Origin: Owenia fusiformis
Lineage: Eukaryota > Annelida > Polychaeta > Sabellida > Oweniidae
Assembly: GCA_903813345.2 (NCBI GenBank)
Contig: CAIIXF020000001.1
Coordinates: 8,965,598 to 9,029,597, forward strand
Reading direction: 5' to 3'
Length of the DNA: 64,000 nt
Part shown: piece by piece, positions 1 to 16,709 of the stretch
Layout of the letters: each line of letters opens with the position of its first letter
Numbering within the stretch: the stretch's first letter is position 1
Program-made: the position numbers and the translations under genes
The notes under the pieces: model-generated
The model's database searches: none
What the model was told of the DNA's origin: nothing
Seen by the model: only the letters and a program-made list of their open reading frames with translations

Positions 1-560
1 TTGCACACGAAGAACAAAAATATATGCTAAATATGAAAAATCAATATGGTCATAAAATGCAATATAATGTTTTTTCATAAAATATTCCTACTAAATGGAA
101 TGTTCAAAAATAGAAAGGGTACTATACTGTTCTTTAAGCGAAAGAAACTCAGTCTTCCATAAAACTCTTGACCAATCATGCACGCTTATTGTATTGATGT
201 CTTTACCACGTTGTATTGTGAAACGTGGCAATTTTAGCTGCATAGTTGCACAGACTTAGACGATGGATGGTCATGATCATTGAAGACTTTTGCATTTGAT
301 GATGAATCTCGGAATGGACTCATTAGATATCTTACCTTACGTACAACAAGCTTGGTTGTTTCATGGGCTTCTCTTGGAAGCACATGGTGTTTTCACAATG
401 AATCGCAGAATTGACAAATTATACTCATTTTGGGGGGTAAGAGTCGATCATTGATGAACTCAGAATTCCAGAAGAATGTAGAAATAATAGAAGTAATGCC
501 AATGGTTATCAATGTCTGATGTGGCCTACCTAAGCTGTTTAAAAAGTATTTTTATTTTGC
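1..560. other. Intergenic DNA, nothing recognised
   Basis: AT-rich sequence with no ORF of note, no RNA gene and no clear repeat ends. The next gene to the left is outside the window. Confidence 0.5.
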
Positions 561-562
561 AG

Positions 563-962
563 TGTGCAAAGGACAAGTCTCGGTTTGGAGAAAAGTCTAA
601 TGGGCTAATAATTTTTTTATGAAAGATATAGAAATAACACCCAAATTGAATTATGAATATTGAAAATACAATTAAATCTACAATATGTAAAAATATCAAA
701 ATTGTCCGAAGCATGCGTACGTGCAGTAAACCGATTCGATAAATGACAAATGTTGGTTTGGAGAACAAAGTTCATAAATCTACTGCGCTAATAATTGTGT
801 TATGAAAAATATAGAAATAACACTAAAAGTAAATTATGGATATTCAAAAGAGGACATTTAAATCTACAAAATGTAAAAATATCAAAATTGTCCAAAGCAG
901 GCGTAACATGCATTTGACTGATGAACTTTGTTCTCCAAACCGAAACTAGTCCTTTCGAAGTT
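563..962. mobile_element. Short TIR element with an internal direct duplication
   Basis: The left end near 568 (aggacaagtctcggtttgga) is answered in inverse near 955 (rc aggactagtttcggtttgga). Between them a ~125 bp segment occurs twice in the same direction (about 595-712 and 785-900; shared text includes aaatatcaaaattgtcc). The layout is that of a non-autonomous DNA transposon with a duplicated core. No ORF encodes a transposase. The target duplication was not resolved. Confidence 0.6.
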
Positions 963-969
963 TTTAAAA

Positions 970-1068
970 TAAAGAAACGCAGATTAATGCAAATATATCT
1001 TTGTTAGTGTTTTATTCAATGTTCCAACATAAAGAAACGTAAATTAATGCAAATATATCTTTGTTATG
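970..1068. repeat. 39 bp direct repeat, period 59
   Basis: Two near-identical copies of a segment containing ttaatgcaaatatatctttg stand at about 971-1009 and 1030-1068. It is a two-copy local duplication in the 3' flank of NSUN5. No function is evident. Confidence 0.7.
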
Positions 1069-1319
1069 AATTGAGACCAAGCGGGTAGTATACCAGATAT
1101 AGCAATTACACTCAGAAACAACAAATTTCAAATGAGTAGAACTACTTCCTCCTGTGATGACAGCACCCGTGCCCAGCTAGTTCTTACAAGTCTGGTGTTG
1201 AGGATAAAGAAGGGATGGGGCGGGGTCCAGAGACTTGAAGTAAGACTTAACTTTAAAACAGTATTACTATTGACCTGTGCCATGACATTAATACTATGTA
1301 GTTAGTTACAATGAAAAAA

Positions 1320-1510
1320 GTAAAGATAATTACAGGGTGACCCAAAACTGCTACCCTCCATAAGCACTCATACAAAAAATCAACTTTGAATTTTAAAGAA
1401 AATGCACTTCCGTTCAAGCAAGTTCTCACATAAAATTGTTAAAAATATGTTTGCATATGTACATTAAATTGAGCAAATTATCATGATTTGGAGACATGAT
1501 GGAAATTTGA
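1320..1510. other. 3' flank of NSUN5 with a possible mariner-end remnant
   Basis: At about 1333, tacagggtgacccaaaa resembles a mariner-type terminus (TA followed by CAGGGTG). No matching right end was found, so it is a solo remnant at best. Confidence 0.3.
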
Positions 1511-1516
1511 TTTATT
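1511..1516 (-). promoter_or_regulatory. Poly(A) signal of NSUN5
   Basis: AATAAA on the minus strand lies only about 17 nt beyond the NSUN5 stop codon (1535-1533), implying a very short 3' UTR. It is the first canonical hexamer after the stop. Confidence 0.6.
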
Positions 1517-1532
1517 AAAGGCTCTTACGTTT

Positions 1533-7600
<6,068 letters not shown>

Positions 7601-8104
7601 TTTTAACCCATTACAATATTTCCCATATTATCGCCCAATGAGGATTGCACTTAAAATGCGAACGCGATATTTTCACGATCTTTGTTCGTGTTTTCATAAT
7701 GTAATACTAAGACTCCAAAAAGTCCTGTAGTCCGTGATAAAACAAAGCAGAGAAAGACAATATTGAAAAAAGATATGATGTAAATGTTTCATTCAACTAA
7801 TTTTACAGGGACGTCAAAAGGATTTGCCAAGGGAAGGGATGACTTATGGATATGGATGGGACGTGCGTGAAGCATGGATCGGGGGGGGGGGCATGCCCCC
7901 AGAAAATTTTCAAATTTAGAACCTCTCTGGTGCCTTCTGAATATATCTCAGCACAATATCCCCAATAACTAGATTGGAGAAATTGAACAATTTTCAATCT
8001 GGAGTCTAATAATAAAAAATTAGAACCGTGGGTACTGGGCTCACATGGTGTTGCTCAAAAGTGAATGATGGCTAAAATGTCAGAAAATAAAAAAAAACGG
8101 ATGT

Positions 8105-8483
8105 TTAAGAGAGAATCAGATCAAGCGAGCAGGCTAAACAATTTTTTTTTCCAATTTAGAATATTTTTGGCTCATGTCATTCCTTGTCATGTCTATTTTC
8201 TAAAAATCACAAAAGTGCATACATTATTCCAGGAAAACTAAAGATTTTTACAATAATGTATTATTTTTTTATAAGAATGGTTACCATTCTTATTATTTGG
8301 GAGAATTTAAACATTTTTCACTCATTTTTGCACTTTGAATCATTAATAACTTCACCAATTTATAACATATTGTGAATCTTTTGGGAGATATTGTATTTGA
8401 TATTGTAAGGAATAGATTGGTAGGTCATTTATACATGTTGCTTGTAATTTTGTCACCCCCTATAGATCAGATTCTGCCTTTAA
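8105..8483 (+). mobile_element. TTAA-flanked MITE, copy 2
   Basis: Bounded by TTAA at 8105-8108 and 8480-8483 with short TIRs (TTAAGAGAGAATCAGATC and, inverse, TTAAAGGCAGAATCTGATC). It interrupts an R1 unit: the flanks rejoin to 'acggat...ttgccgattt', as found uninterrupted near 47757. Nearly identical to 5099-5480 in inverse orientation. Confidence 0.72.
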
Positions 8484-9630
8484 GTTTTTGCCGATTTCTT
8501 GTAACAAAATTATTTCATACAGCTACTCTTTACAAAGACATGGCTTTTTACAATGCAGGACACCTGAAATTATTTGTAAAGCAAGGAAATGGGCCAAAAG
8601 TGAATTTCCCGAGACAAAAATGGTGCCAGGCCGTTTTGAAAATAGGCGAGCTTTTGAAGCAGGAGTCACAGTTTTTTTTTTCTTTATTGATGTTGAACAA
8701 AAAAATATTTTAAAATGGTAATCCTATCTACAGAGGATTTAAAGAGCCAAGTGTTGACAGACAGAGGTTTTACAACTTGCCACTATCTCAAGTTGTACTG
8801 ACAGACATATGGACAAATCAATTAACTAAAATGGCTGAAAATAAAAAAAAGATATGATTTTTTGCCGATTTTTTGTAACAAAATTATTTCATACAACTAC
8901 TCTTTACAGTGACATGGCATTTTACAATGCAGGACACCTGAAATTATTTATAAAGCTAGGAAATGGGCCTAAAGTGAATTTCGCGAAACAAAAATGGTGG
9001 CCATTTTGAAAATAGGTGAGCTTTTGAACCAGGAGTCATATAGTCCACGGTATGAAATTTCTAGGACGTCTAATTAAGGAGTTGGTGGCACCATATCTGC
9101 ATAATGATATTTGAGCTTATATTTAGATACCTACATGTGTCCCGCGTTTTATTTTTGTATAGCCGTGATAAATACGGCGGGCTTTTAGGCCGAATAATGC
9201 ATGTCATTATCAGGGGTCAAAAAACGTGTAAAACGTTTTTTGTATTTTTTTCATAATTTAAAGTACAAACATTAAAAGAAAATCACATGAAAATATTTTT
9301 AATATATACATCAAGTTTCTTGGCTATAATTTTGCGGTATGTGTTCCTTGAAATACCTTATATATAAAAAATCAAGGTTTCAACATTTTATGTCGTTTTG
9401 GAGATATTGGTGAAGCAATCAATATATTGGCACCTTTATTACCTGTGAATAACATATGGTTATAATATGTCAGTTTTTTACTAAATTAGTTGTAATACAT
9501 TTTGAGATATGGACAGCCGTATTCAGGGGTCAATTGCCAATAAATGGAGACCCATTGTTCTTCCTTGTGTAATACCGTCTGCGATTGAAAATTGTTGCAT
9601 ATGGTTGAACATGAATTGGTTGCTTATATA

Positions 9631-10540
9631 GACGTGTCGCAAAAAGCTCGCGCACGCATTGTTACACATTTTGTGGCGTAATCCAGAGGATCCTCGCTTT
9701 TAACATGATAGAATGTGACGTTTTTGAGAAAAATGTACACACATGAAAATCCTTTCGTCCTCCACATTTACCTCTATATCTCAAAACATTTTAGACGAAT
9801 AACTCTGATATCATATATATATTGTTAATGGGCTAGGAGCATCATAAAACACGAATCAATTGATATTTTAGGTGAAATAAATATACGTGTTGCTGTGCTT
9901 GAAAATAGGCGAATGGCGTAAATTAGCCCTATTTTAATTAATTTTGAAAACCTTTCGTCCTCCACTTTTCCACATACAACAGAAAACACATACTTTTGTG
10001 AACAAAATCAACTATTTATTAATAAAATAGAGTTTAGGAGCAAAATAATCATGTATGATTTATTAAAAATTGATCTCGTATTTTTTGTTTAATGTACACC
10101 TGAAAAGTTGAAGGTACTAAAAAATGAGCAAAAAAGGTCGCTGTCAACAGATTCTATTTTTCAGACTCTATGACGTCACAATATGGGACGCTTACTAAAA
10201 TTCATCCTTTGAAATAAAACTTCCATCTACCTTTATCAAGACGAAAAATAAGTATAATAGTCATGTATTGTTTGAGTTATGAGCGTTTAAAGACGAAAAA
10301 TAATTCAAAATGTAACGTGTCAACATGGGATATTTGCCTGATGTTTTGGTAAAAAACTCTTTTTTAAAAACGAACGCACAAAAAATGTGAACGGAGTGTA
10401 GTTGATCTAAAATCTTCATCGAAACAGCTTTAAAATGATATATAACTTTAATTAGAATATTATCTTATAATCCGGGGAATCAAAGTTACATTCACGCGAT
10501 ACCCTTAAAAAACAAATGCGCCACCTTTTTGCGACACGTC
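9631..10540. mobile_element. 910 bp TIR element, GACGTGTCGCAAAAAG ends
   Basis: The left end is gacgtgtcgcaaaaagctcg and the right end is its inverse (ctttttgcgacacgtc). ATA flanks both sides, a possible 3 bp target duplication. It is nested in the 5.6 kb element and has no ORF of note. Two copies of 'cctttcgtcctccac' occur inside (about 9748 and 9952). Confidence 0.7.
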
Positions 10541-11633
10541 ATAAGAACCATATCTTCAACATTTGACTACATGGATCTTTGAGAAATGTCGGCAATAATG
10601 TAAAGATGAATCGATGTAATGCATCGCAGTGACAAATATAATTGTTGTTATATTATACTGTTTGTTACACATTAATAAAAAATCAGAATTCTGAAGTAAC
10701 AAAACATGAACGCACAAGTGGAAATGGAAAAGGCACAGCAACAAATGGAATGTGTTCAAGAGTATACTAATATAAAACATGCAAAATGCCAACGCATATT
10801 CGTTACATACACCGAACGCCGAATATGTACTGTCAATGGACTTTATGTTGGAAACTATAACAATATGTCATACCATTCTTGGTGGTGACATAAGAAACAC
10901 TAGCAATCCCAAAGTCAAACGTCTTTCAACCCCTCCCGACACACGAGCTAAGTATAAACATCATTCCCAGACCATTACACCAAGTAGCACATCATTATAC
11001 TCGAGTCATTACAACACAAATTGAATAAAAATACAAATTGTGAGCCAATACTCATAAGAATACTAATAGTATATTAGATATACAATATTTAGAATTTGGT
11101 CTTAATGCTTTGAGATAGATATTATAATTCGTTTAACGTTTAAAAATGTCAGCATCCCACTGCAAACCTAAAGCCTTCAGTTTTAGCAATTTAATTGACA
11201 ATGCCTAAAATAATCCCCACATCCTTCAGCATCTCGAGTACATAAACTTAAACGGTCGCAAAATCCAGAAACTATTTTACAAAAAGGAACACTGTTCATT
11301 AAACAAAACAGAATACCTCAAATAAAAATCAGTGACTATAGCATTTGGATTCACTCGCATAAACCAATCCTCTCATGAAAGCTCTTATATAGAACTAATA
11401 ATTCGTTTATAAATCACAGGTAATATTGCCTAACATAATGCATTCGCAAAAAAGTAACATCTCACATGAAAAATCAAAAACATAATAGCCTCATGAATAT
11501 ACTCACAAACACGAATACCTCACATATTAATCGTAACTGATATAACAACTTCTTCAGTATAGTATATTCCTCGCTTATTATGTGGTACTGTATAAAATGC
11601 ACTCAAAAAACCTGATACTCCACATCACGCGGT

Positions 11634-12024
11634 ACTAACTTCGACCGTTAATTTGAATTTTTGACCTACCAGGTGCTTGAAAATCAAGGATTGCGAGTCT
11701 CATACTGCACCGTTTTTCTTCAAACTTATACCATTAAAAGCAAAACAAAATTGCCTTTCTGTCGGTGCATTACTTGATTGTAAGGAGTCCCTCGTTCACG
11801 CAGCGTTTTGGTCCCCAGCTGTCGGAAGGCCTTCTTACAGCTGGGGACCAAAATGCCGCTGGAAGTAGGGTCTCTTATTAAGAGAATAATGTACCATCAG
11901 AAAGGGATTTTTGTTATGCTTTGAATGGAACAAGTTTGAAGAAAAACGGTGCAGAATGAGACTCACAATCCTTGATATTCAAACATCCGGTAGGTCTAAA
12001 AATCAAATTAACGGTCGAAGTTAG
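11634..12024. mobile_element. Full-length foldback MITE, ~390 bp
   Basis: The outer arms are actaacttcgaccgttaatt and its inverse. Pairing continues inward ('gattgcgagtctcat' with 'atgagactcacaatc') and reaches the centre, where 'ttttggtccccagctg' pairs with 'cagctggggaccaaaa'. Almost the whole element can form one hairpin. It is nested in the 5.6 kb element. Confidence 0.75.
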
Positions 12025-12150
12025 GATCGTGTGCACATAAAAACTTGGATTAATCAAACGTTATAGGATGCGCCTCACATAAAAAAAAAACAATATAGCG
12101 TCACAGAGTGCATTATTTGAAAGGAATACCTTTTATAAAATTTCAAATAT

Positions 12151-12698
12151 TATCACTACTACCCACCTAGTTACACAGACGTATCGTCAGTGTATCATGG
12201 CTGAACTACTTCCGGGATTTGAATTTGGTAAGATATTTTTATTTCTCGATTTACATCTACTTATAAGTCACGATGTGGATTATAATTTGGCTCGAAGTTA
12301 TGGGAGATAATCTAGTTTGAGAATGTGTCGATGGTTTTAGGTTTGGTATGTTAACGAAGACGCATTTCACATATTTAGTCCCTCGCTTTTGTTACACTGA
12401 CGACCGGCATTAATATTGCCAATATTACACTGATATTGGTCGTTCGTCAGTGTAACAAAAGCGAGGGACTAAATACCTGAATTGTGCCTTTGTTAACATA
12501 TAAAACCTAAAACCATCGACACATTCTCAAACAAGACTATCTTCCTTAACTTCGAGGCAAATTATTATCCACAACGTGACTTATAAGTAGGTGTAAATCG
12601 GGAAATAAAAAAATCTTTCCGAAACCTAGTCCCGGAAGTAGTTCCGCCATGATACACTGACGATACGTCTGTGTAACTAGGTGGGTAGCAGTGATTAT
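12151..12698. mobile_element. Full-length foldback MITE, ~550 bp
   Basis: The ends are tcactactacccacctagtt and its inverse with few mismatches. Long arms follow ('acacagacgtatcgtcagtg', 'gtgtcgatggttttaggttt') and the centre pairs 'tagtccctcgcttttgttac' with its inverse. It begins 127 bp after the preceding foldback, but its ends are unrelated to that element. Confidence 0.78.
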
Positions 12699-15600
12699 AC
12701 AGAATATAGAACGAAGTTAAAAGAAACTTGTACTCCCCTAAAATAAAGTGTATGAATAGTACTCACAATTAGCAACGACCCAGGGACAATGACTACCACT
12801 CCACATAAAACATTAACAATGATATTGAACTTCTTCACTACTTCTTCAGCATAGAATTTACTCAGAAATGAGTAATACATGTTATTCAAGTATAAATTAA
12901 ATTACCTCCTTCATATGTGACATATAATTTCACCCAGAAACTAGTTTTTCTAGCAATACCCGATATAAAGACAAAAGAGATATAGCCTGGGAGTAGCCAT
13001 TTTGTCCCAAATTCTATCCAAAATGTCATGAATATGTACGCACGAGTGCCAAATGCGAAAGACCAAAAATGACAAAACATAGCAGGAAAATGAAATGGCT
13101 AAGATCTCATTGCCAAATGGAAAGAAAATCCAACTATCTCAAATCAATATACAACGTGAAAGGAAAATGTATCTTACAACACTCACAACAATTCGTAAAA
13201 GTGCAATTCGCATGGCTTTGGCGACATAGAGTTTGTGCACAAATGAATAATGCCTGATTTGATAAAAAGTCACAAATTATAAAATGAAGTATGGCTTCCT
13301 AAAACTCGAATGGAAAGATCGGAAACGAGAGATGTTGGATTGCTAAAAAAATTGAGAGAACCGGTCTTACAAAAAATTATTCGATGTCGTCTTTAAATCG
13401 GAGGCTCGTCTGAAAGATTGGATGTGTGCAACATTATAAATTTCTCCCAATTCCAATCGGGACTTTGCACGCGATGGGTGAGTTGATATGATTGATAGGG
13501 TCACACCTTGGAACAACGATACATATCGTGAACACAGATGATAAAATATAGATAGTCAATGAAATAAAATATAAATGAGTACCTTTAATTTAGTATAATT
13601 CACAATCTCGCCCTGCTGAATGAAATCGTCTCTAACGGTGTCACTCATCCATCACGAAGGTTGGTTTCTGGTTCTTATTAATGACAGTATGGCTCTCACT
13701 TATAAATTTACATTTAGAATAGAACGAACATTTGTCAAGTTATGATCGAAACAAAAACTAAATCTTGTCTTCGCAAGGGACAGTTCAAAAAACTAAATTA
13801 CTATTTTGAATTTCACAAATCTTGCTCTACTGCATCAAATCGTCCTGAATATAGTCACTCGTCAACCACGAAAGTTGATTTCCGGTTTCTTAATAAATCA
13901 TTCTAGCGTTCTCATTTATAAAACAATCGATAATTAAAACTGAAATATATTATAATGCATTCAATGTTTACTTTCTTACAACATTCCATGGTTATTTTAT
14001 TGTGGGAGCACAGCATTGTGACACTATGATATTTGCGACGCATTTGACTGTGCCTTCTTTATTCCTCGATGCAAATCATCTAGTTTAAAAATGTAAACAT
14101 TCCAATACCAAAATTAGATTAATTATTTAATTGATACATCCTTTATATTTTTATTTGATTACGTTTTGAATATCATTAACAATAATCCGTTGTTTGACCC
14201 TTGAAAACGCAAGAAATATTTCCGTGAATATATTGTTTCTATAAGTACAAAACTAATATGTTACTAATTATAGATTTTCTGAATATTTCGCATAATTTGG
14301 TCACATCTGCTCTGTCTTATTTTTTTCTAAATAATAAAACGTTGAAAAGTACCCTAGTGCAATGCACTAATTGAAAAATGACATTTACGTTAAAATAGTA
14401 TTATATTTCTATGTAATCCTAATCCTTTAAATTATATATAAGTTTCGATTTACAATTTGAGTCTCATAAAATGCACTAAAATACTCATGAAAAGTTTCAC
14501 GTTTTTTGACCTCTTGTGATGACAGACATAATGCGACCCGAAAGCCTTAATATTTTTTACCAAATGGCATTTTAAAAGCATAAGGACATATGCCCCTCCC
14601 TAAATATCGGTTCAAATGTCGTTATGCATATATGGTGCCACGGGTTTGTAATATCTATGAGCCATACCATGGACTACATAGGGGAGTTTTTTGTATTGCT
14701 GTTGAACAAAAAAACTTAAAACGGAAATCCTATCGACAGAGGTTTTAAGGCAAATGGTCCAAAAGTAGATTTCGCGAGACAGATGGACAAATTAATGTTA
14801 ACTAAAATGGCTGAAAATAAAAAAACAGATATAATTTCTTGCCGATTTTTTGTAACAAAATTAGTTCATACAACTACTCTTTAAATTGACATGGATTTTT
14901 ACAATGCAGGACACCTGAAATTATTAGTAAAGCTAGGAAATGGGTCAAAAGTGAATTTGGCGAGACAAAAATGGCGGCCATTTTGAAAATAGGCGAGCTT
15001 TTGAACCAGGAGTCATAGAGGAGTCTTCTGTATTGATGTTGAACAGAAATAACCTAAACAGGAATCCTATCGACAGAGGTTTTAAAACGTGCCACTATTG
15101 TTGAGAGAAAAGTGGATTTCGCGAGTCAGATGGACAAATCAATGTTAACTAAAATGGCTGAAAATAAAAAAAATGGATATAATGTTTCGCTGATTTTTGT
15201 AACAAAATTATATCATACATTTACTCTTTACATAGACATGGATTTTTACAATGTTAGACACCTGAAATTATTTGTAAAGCTAGGAAATGGGTCAAAAGTG
15301 AATTTTGCGAGACAAAAATGGCGGCCATTTTGAAAATAGGCGAGCTTTTGAACCACGAGTCATAGGGAAGTTTTCTGTATTGATGTTGAACAGAAATAAA
15401 ACGGGAATCCTATCGACAGAGGTTTTAAAACGTGCCATTATTGTTGACGGACGGACGCACGCACAGACAGAGACAGACGGACAAGTGAGTGATTGGAAAA
15501 GCTCACCACGTGAGCTAACAAGAAAAAACTGGGTTTTTATAAAAATAGCGACTTAGACTAAAAAAACTTTGAATTTTACTAAAATATACATTTTACACTC

Positions 15601-16027
15601 ATTCTTCAAAGAATATACATACCGTGTATGGGTTCCTGAGAAACTATGGTATAGAATTAAATATATAATATTACATTTTGATTAGCTCTTTCAATTTTAG
15701 AGCTTTCAATTTTAGGCTCGGTTTCAAATCTAAAAAAAATCTCAGGAAAGGGGGGGGGCGGTCGCCCCCAACGCCCTCCCCCTTCTGACGCCAATGTTTT
15801 ATACTATCCTGATTATTCTTTTTTATCCCGAATATTCTTTATAAAAATATAAAGGCCTACTAATTTCTGGACAACCAGAGACGGTCTTGCTGAATAAACA
15901 AACCATTGGGCGTTCTTTTAGAGTGTTTTCAGTGCCTTTATATAAACACCCACCGGACAAACGTTTTACAAAACATGAAATCCAATGGAGTCCCAAATAA
16001 TCAAAATTCCCGGGGATTTACCGGTTG

Positions 16028-16104
16028 ACAATTTCGCGATTAATTTTCGCGATTTTATCACAATTGCGAAAAGCGCGAAAGTAAATCGCACGCGAAACAT
16101 ACCG
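16028..16104. promoter_or_regulatory. Cluster of TTTCGCG/CGCGAAA motifs upstream of DCX-EMAP
   Basis: Within ~75 bp of otherwise AT-rich DNA there are ttcgcgatt, ttcgcgatt, gcgcgaaag and cgcgaaac, partly inverted with respect to each other. One (rc CTTTCGCGC) resembles an E2F site. It could be a promoter module or the remains of an inverted repeat. Confidence 0.3.
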
Positions 16105-16275
16105 ACTCCTTCAAGTCATTGCATTCTAAATAGATCGATCTGAACAACATCGAGACAAAACAATATAACAATATTTGCAATTCTTCTGGGTACAATCCTG
16201 TTAACTTGATTAAGCAGAATGTGTAATCGAAGATGATGGATCTCTACGAATAAACGAGATTTAATAATTTAATCC

Positions 16276-16289
16276 GTTGTCTTGGAAAC
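16276..16289 (+). promoter_or_regulatory. RFX X-box-like site upstream of DCX-EMAP
   Basis: GTTGTCTTGGAAAC matches 12 of 14 positions of the X-box form GTTGCCATGGAAAC. It lies about 350-430 bp upstream of the two candidate start codons. RFX factors drive ciliary genes through such sites in animals. The match is seen; the activity is inferred. Confidence 0.4.
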
Positions 16290-16709
16290 GTCTATATTAA
16301 ACATCAAGTGGATTATCAGTTAATCCAACAATACGCACATACACCTGCATCCAAGAAACGCAAAGTATGGTTCTGACAAAATGTGTTTCACTGATTTGAA
16401 TTTTCAGACAAGATCCATGTAAAGCATATGACAAATCTATGTTATGAATTAATCAATAAGAAATTAATATTGAAGACGGAGAGATGAAGTGCCCTTTAGT
16501 CTTGACTAACGATAGTCACTTAGCTAAATACTGTTCAGTGTATCACAGGCACTATAATACTCTTTGTAAATAGTAATAGGAAAGTATGTCAATATACACG
16601 AATATTATATTAGAGCGTAAATCAAATGAGAATTACATTATTAAGGAAATGTAATTTATCATTAAGGCAAGATAATTCTGTTGACAAATGTTTTTTCGAT
16701 GCGACAATT

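Larger units (their letters stand above)
9041..14676. mobile_element. 5.6 kb TIR element with CATA target duplication
   Basis: The left end TAGTCCACGGTATG and the right end CATACCATGGACTA are inverted. The inverted similarity continues inward through 'tggtggcaccatat' (left) and 'atatggtgccacgg' (right). CATA flanks both sides (9037-9040 and 14677-14680). The outer sequence rejoins to an intact R1 unit ('gagtcata' with 'ggggagtttt'), so the insertion site is proven by the sequence itself. The interior is AT-rich, carries three smaller foldback elements and a pair of diverged ~145 bp direct repeats (about 13595-13740 and 13805-13950), and has no ORF above ~80 codons that looks like protein. It is therefore non-autonomous. 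I cannot assign a superfamily. Confidence 0.8.
8021..15519. mobile_element. GGCTCACATGGTG foldback element (family R1), split by two insertions
   Basis: The left end (ttagaaccgtgggtactggg, then ctcacatggtg) and the right end (gctcaccacgtgagctaa) are inverted. Inside are ~340-355 bp units with landmarks 'ggctgaaaataaaaaa', 'aaaatggcggccattttgaa' and 'cctatcgacagaggtttta'. Just before the right end a GACG tract sits at 15443-15482. The element is interrupted by the TTAA MITE (8105-8483) and by the 5636 bp TIR element (9041-14676). Removing both leaves about 1484 bp, close to the 1507 bp of the uninterrupted copy at 47566-49072. No coding sequence is present. Confidence 0.75.

Noticed and set aside
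9041-14676. Hidden transposase gene in the 5.6 kb element
   Set aside because: The frames are short (about 80 codons or fewer) and show no DDE-type motif or spliced pattern that I could follow.
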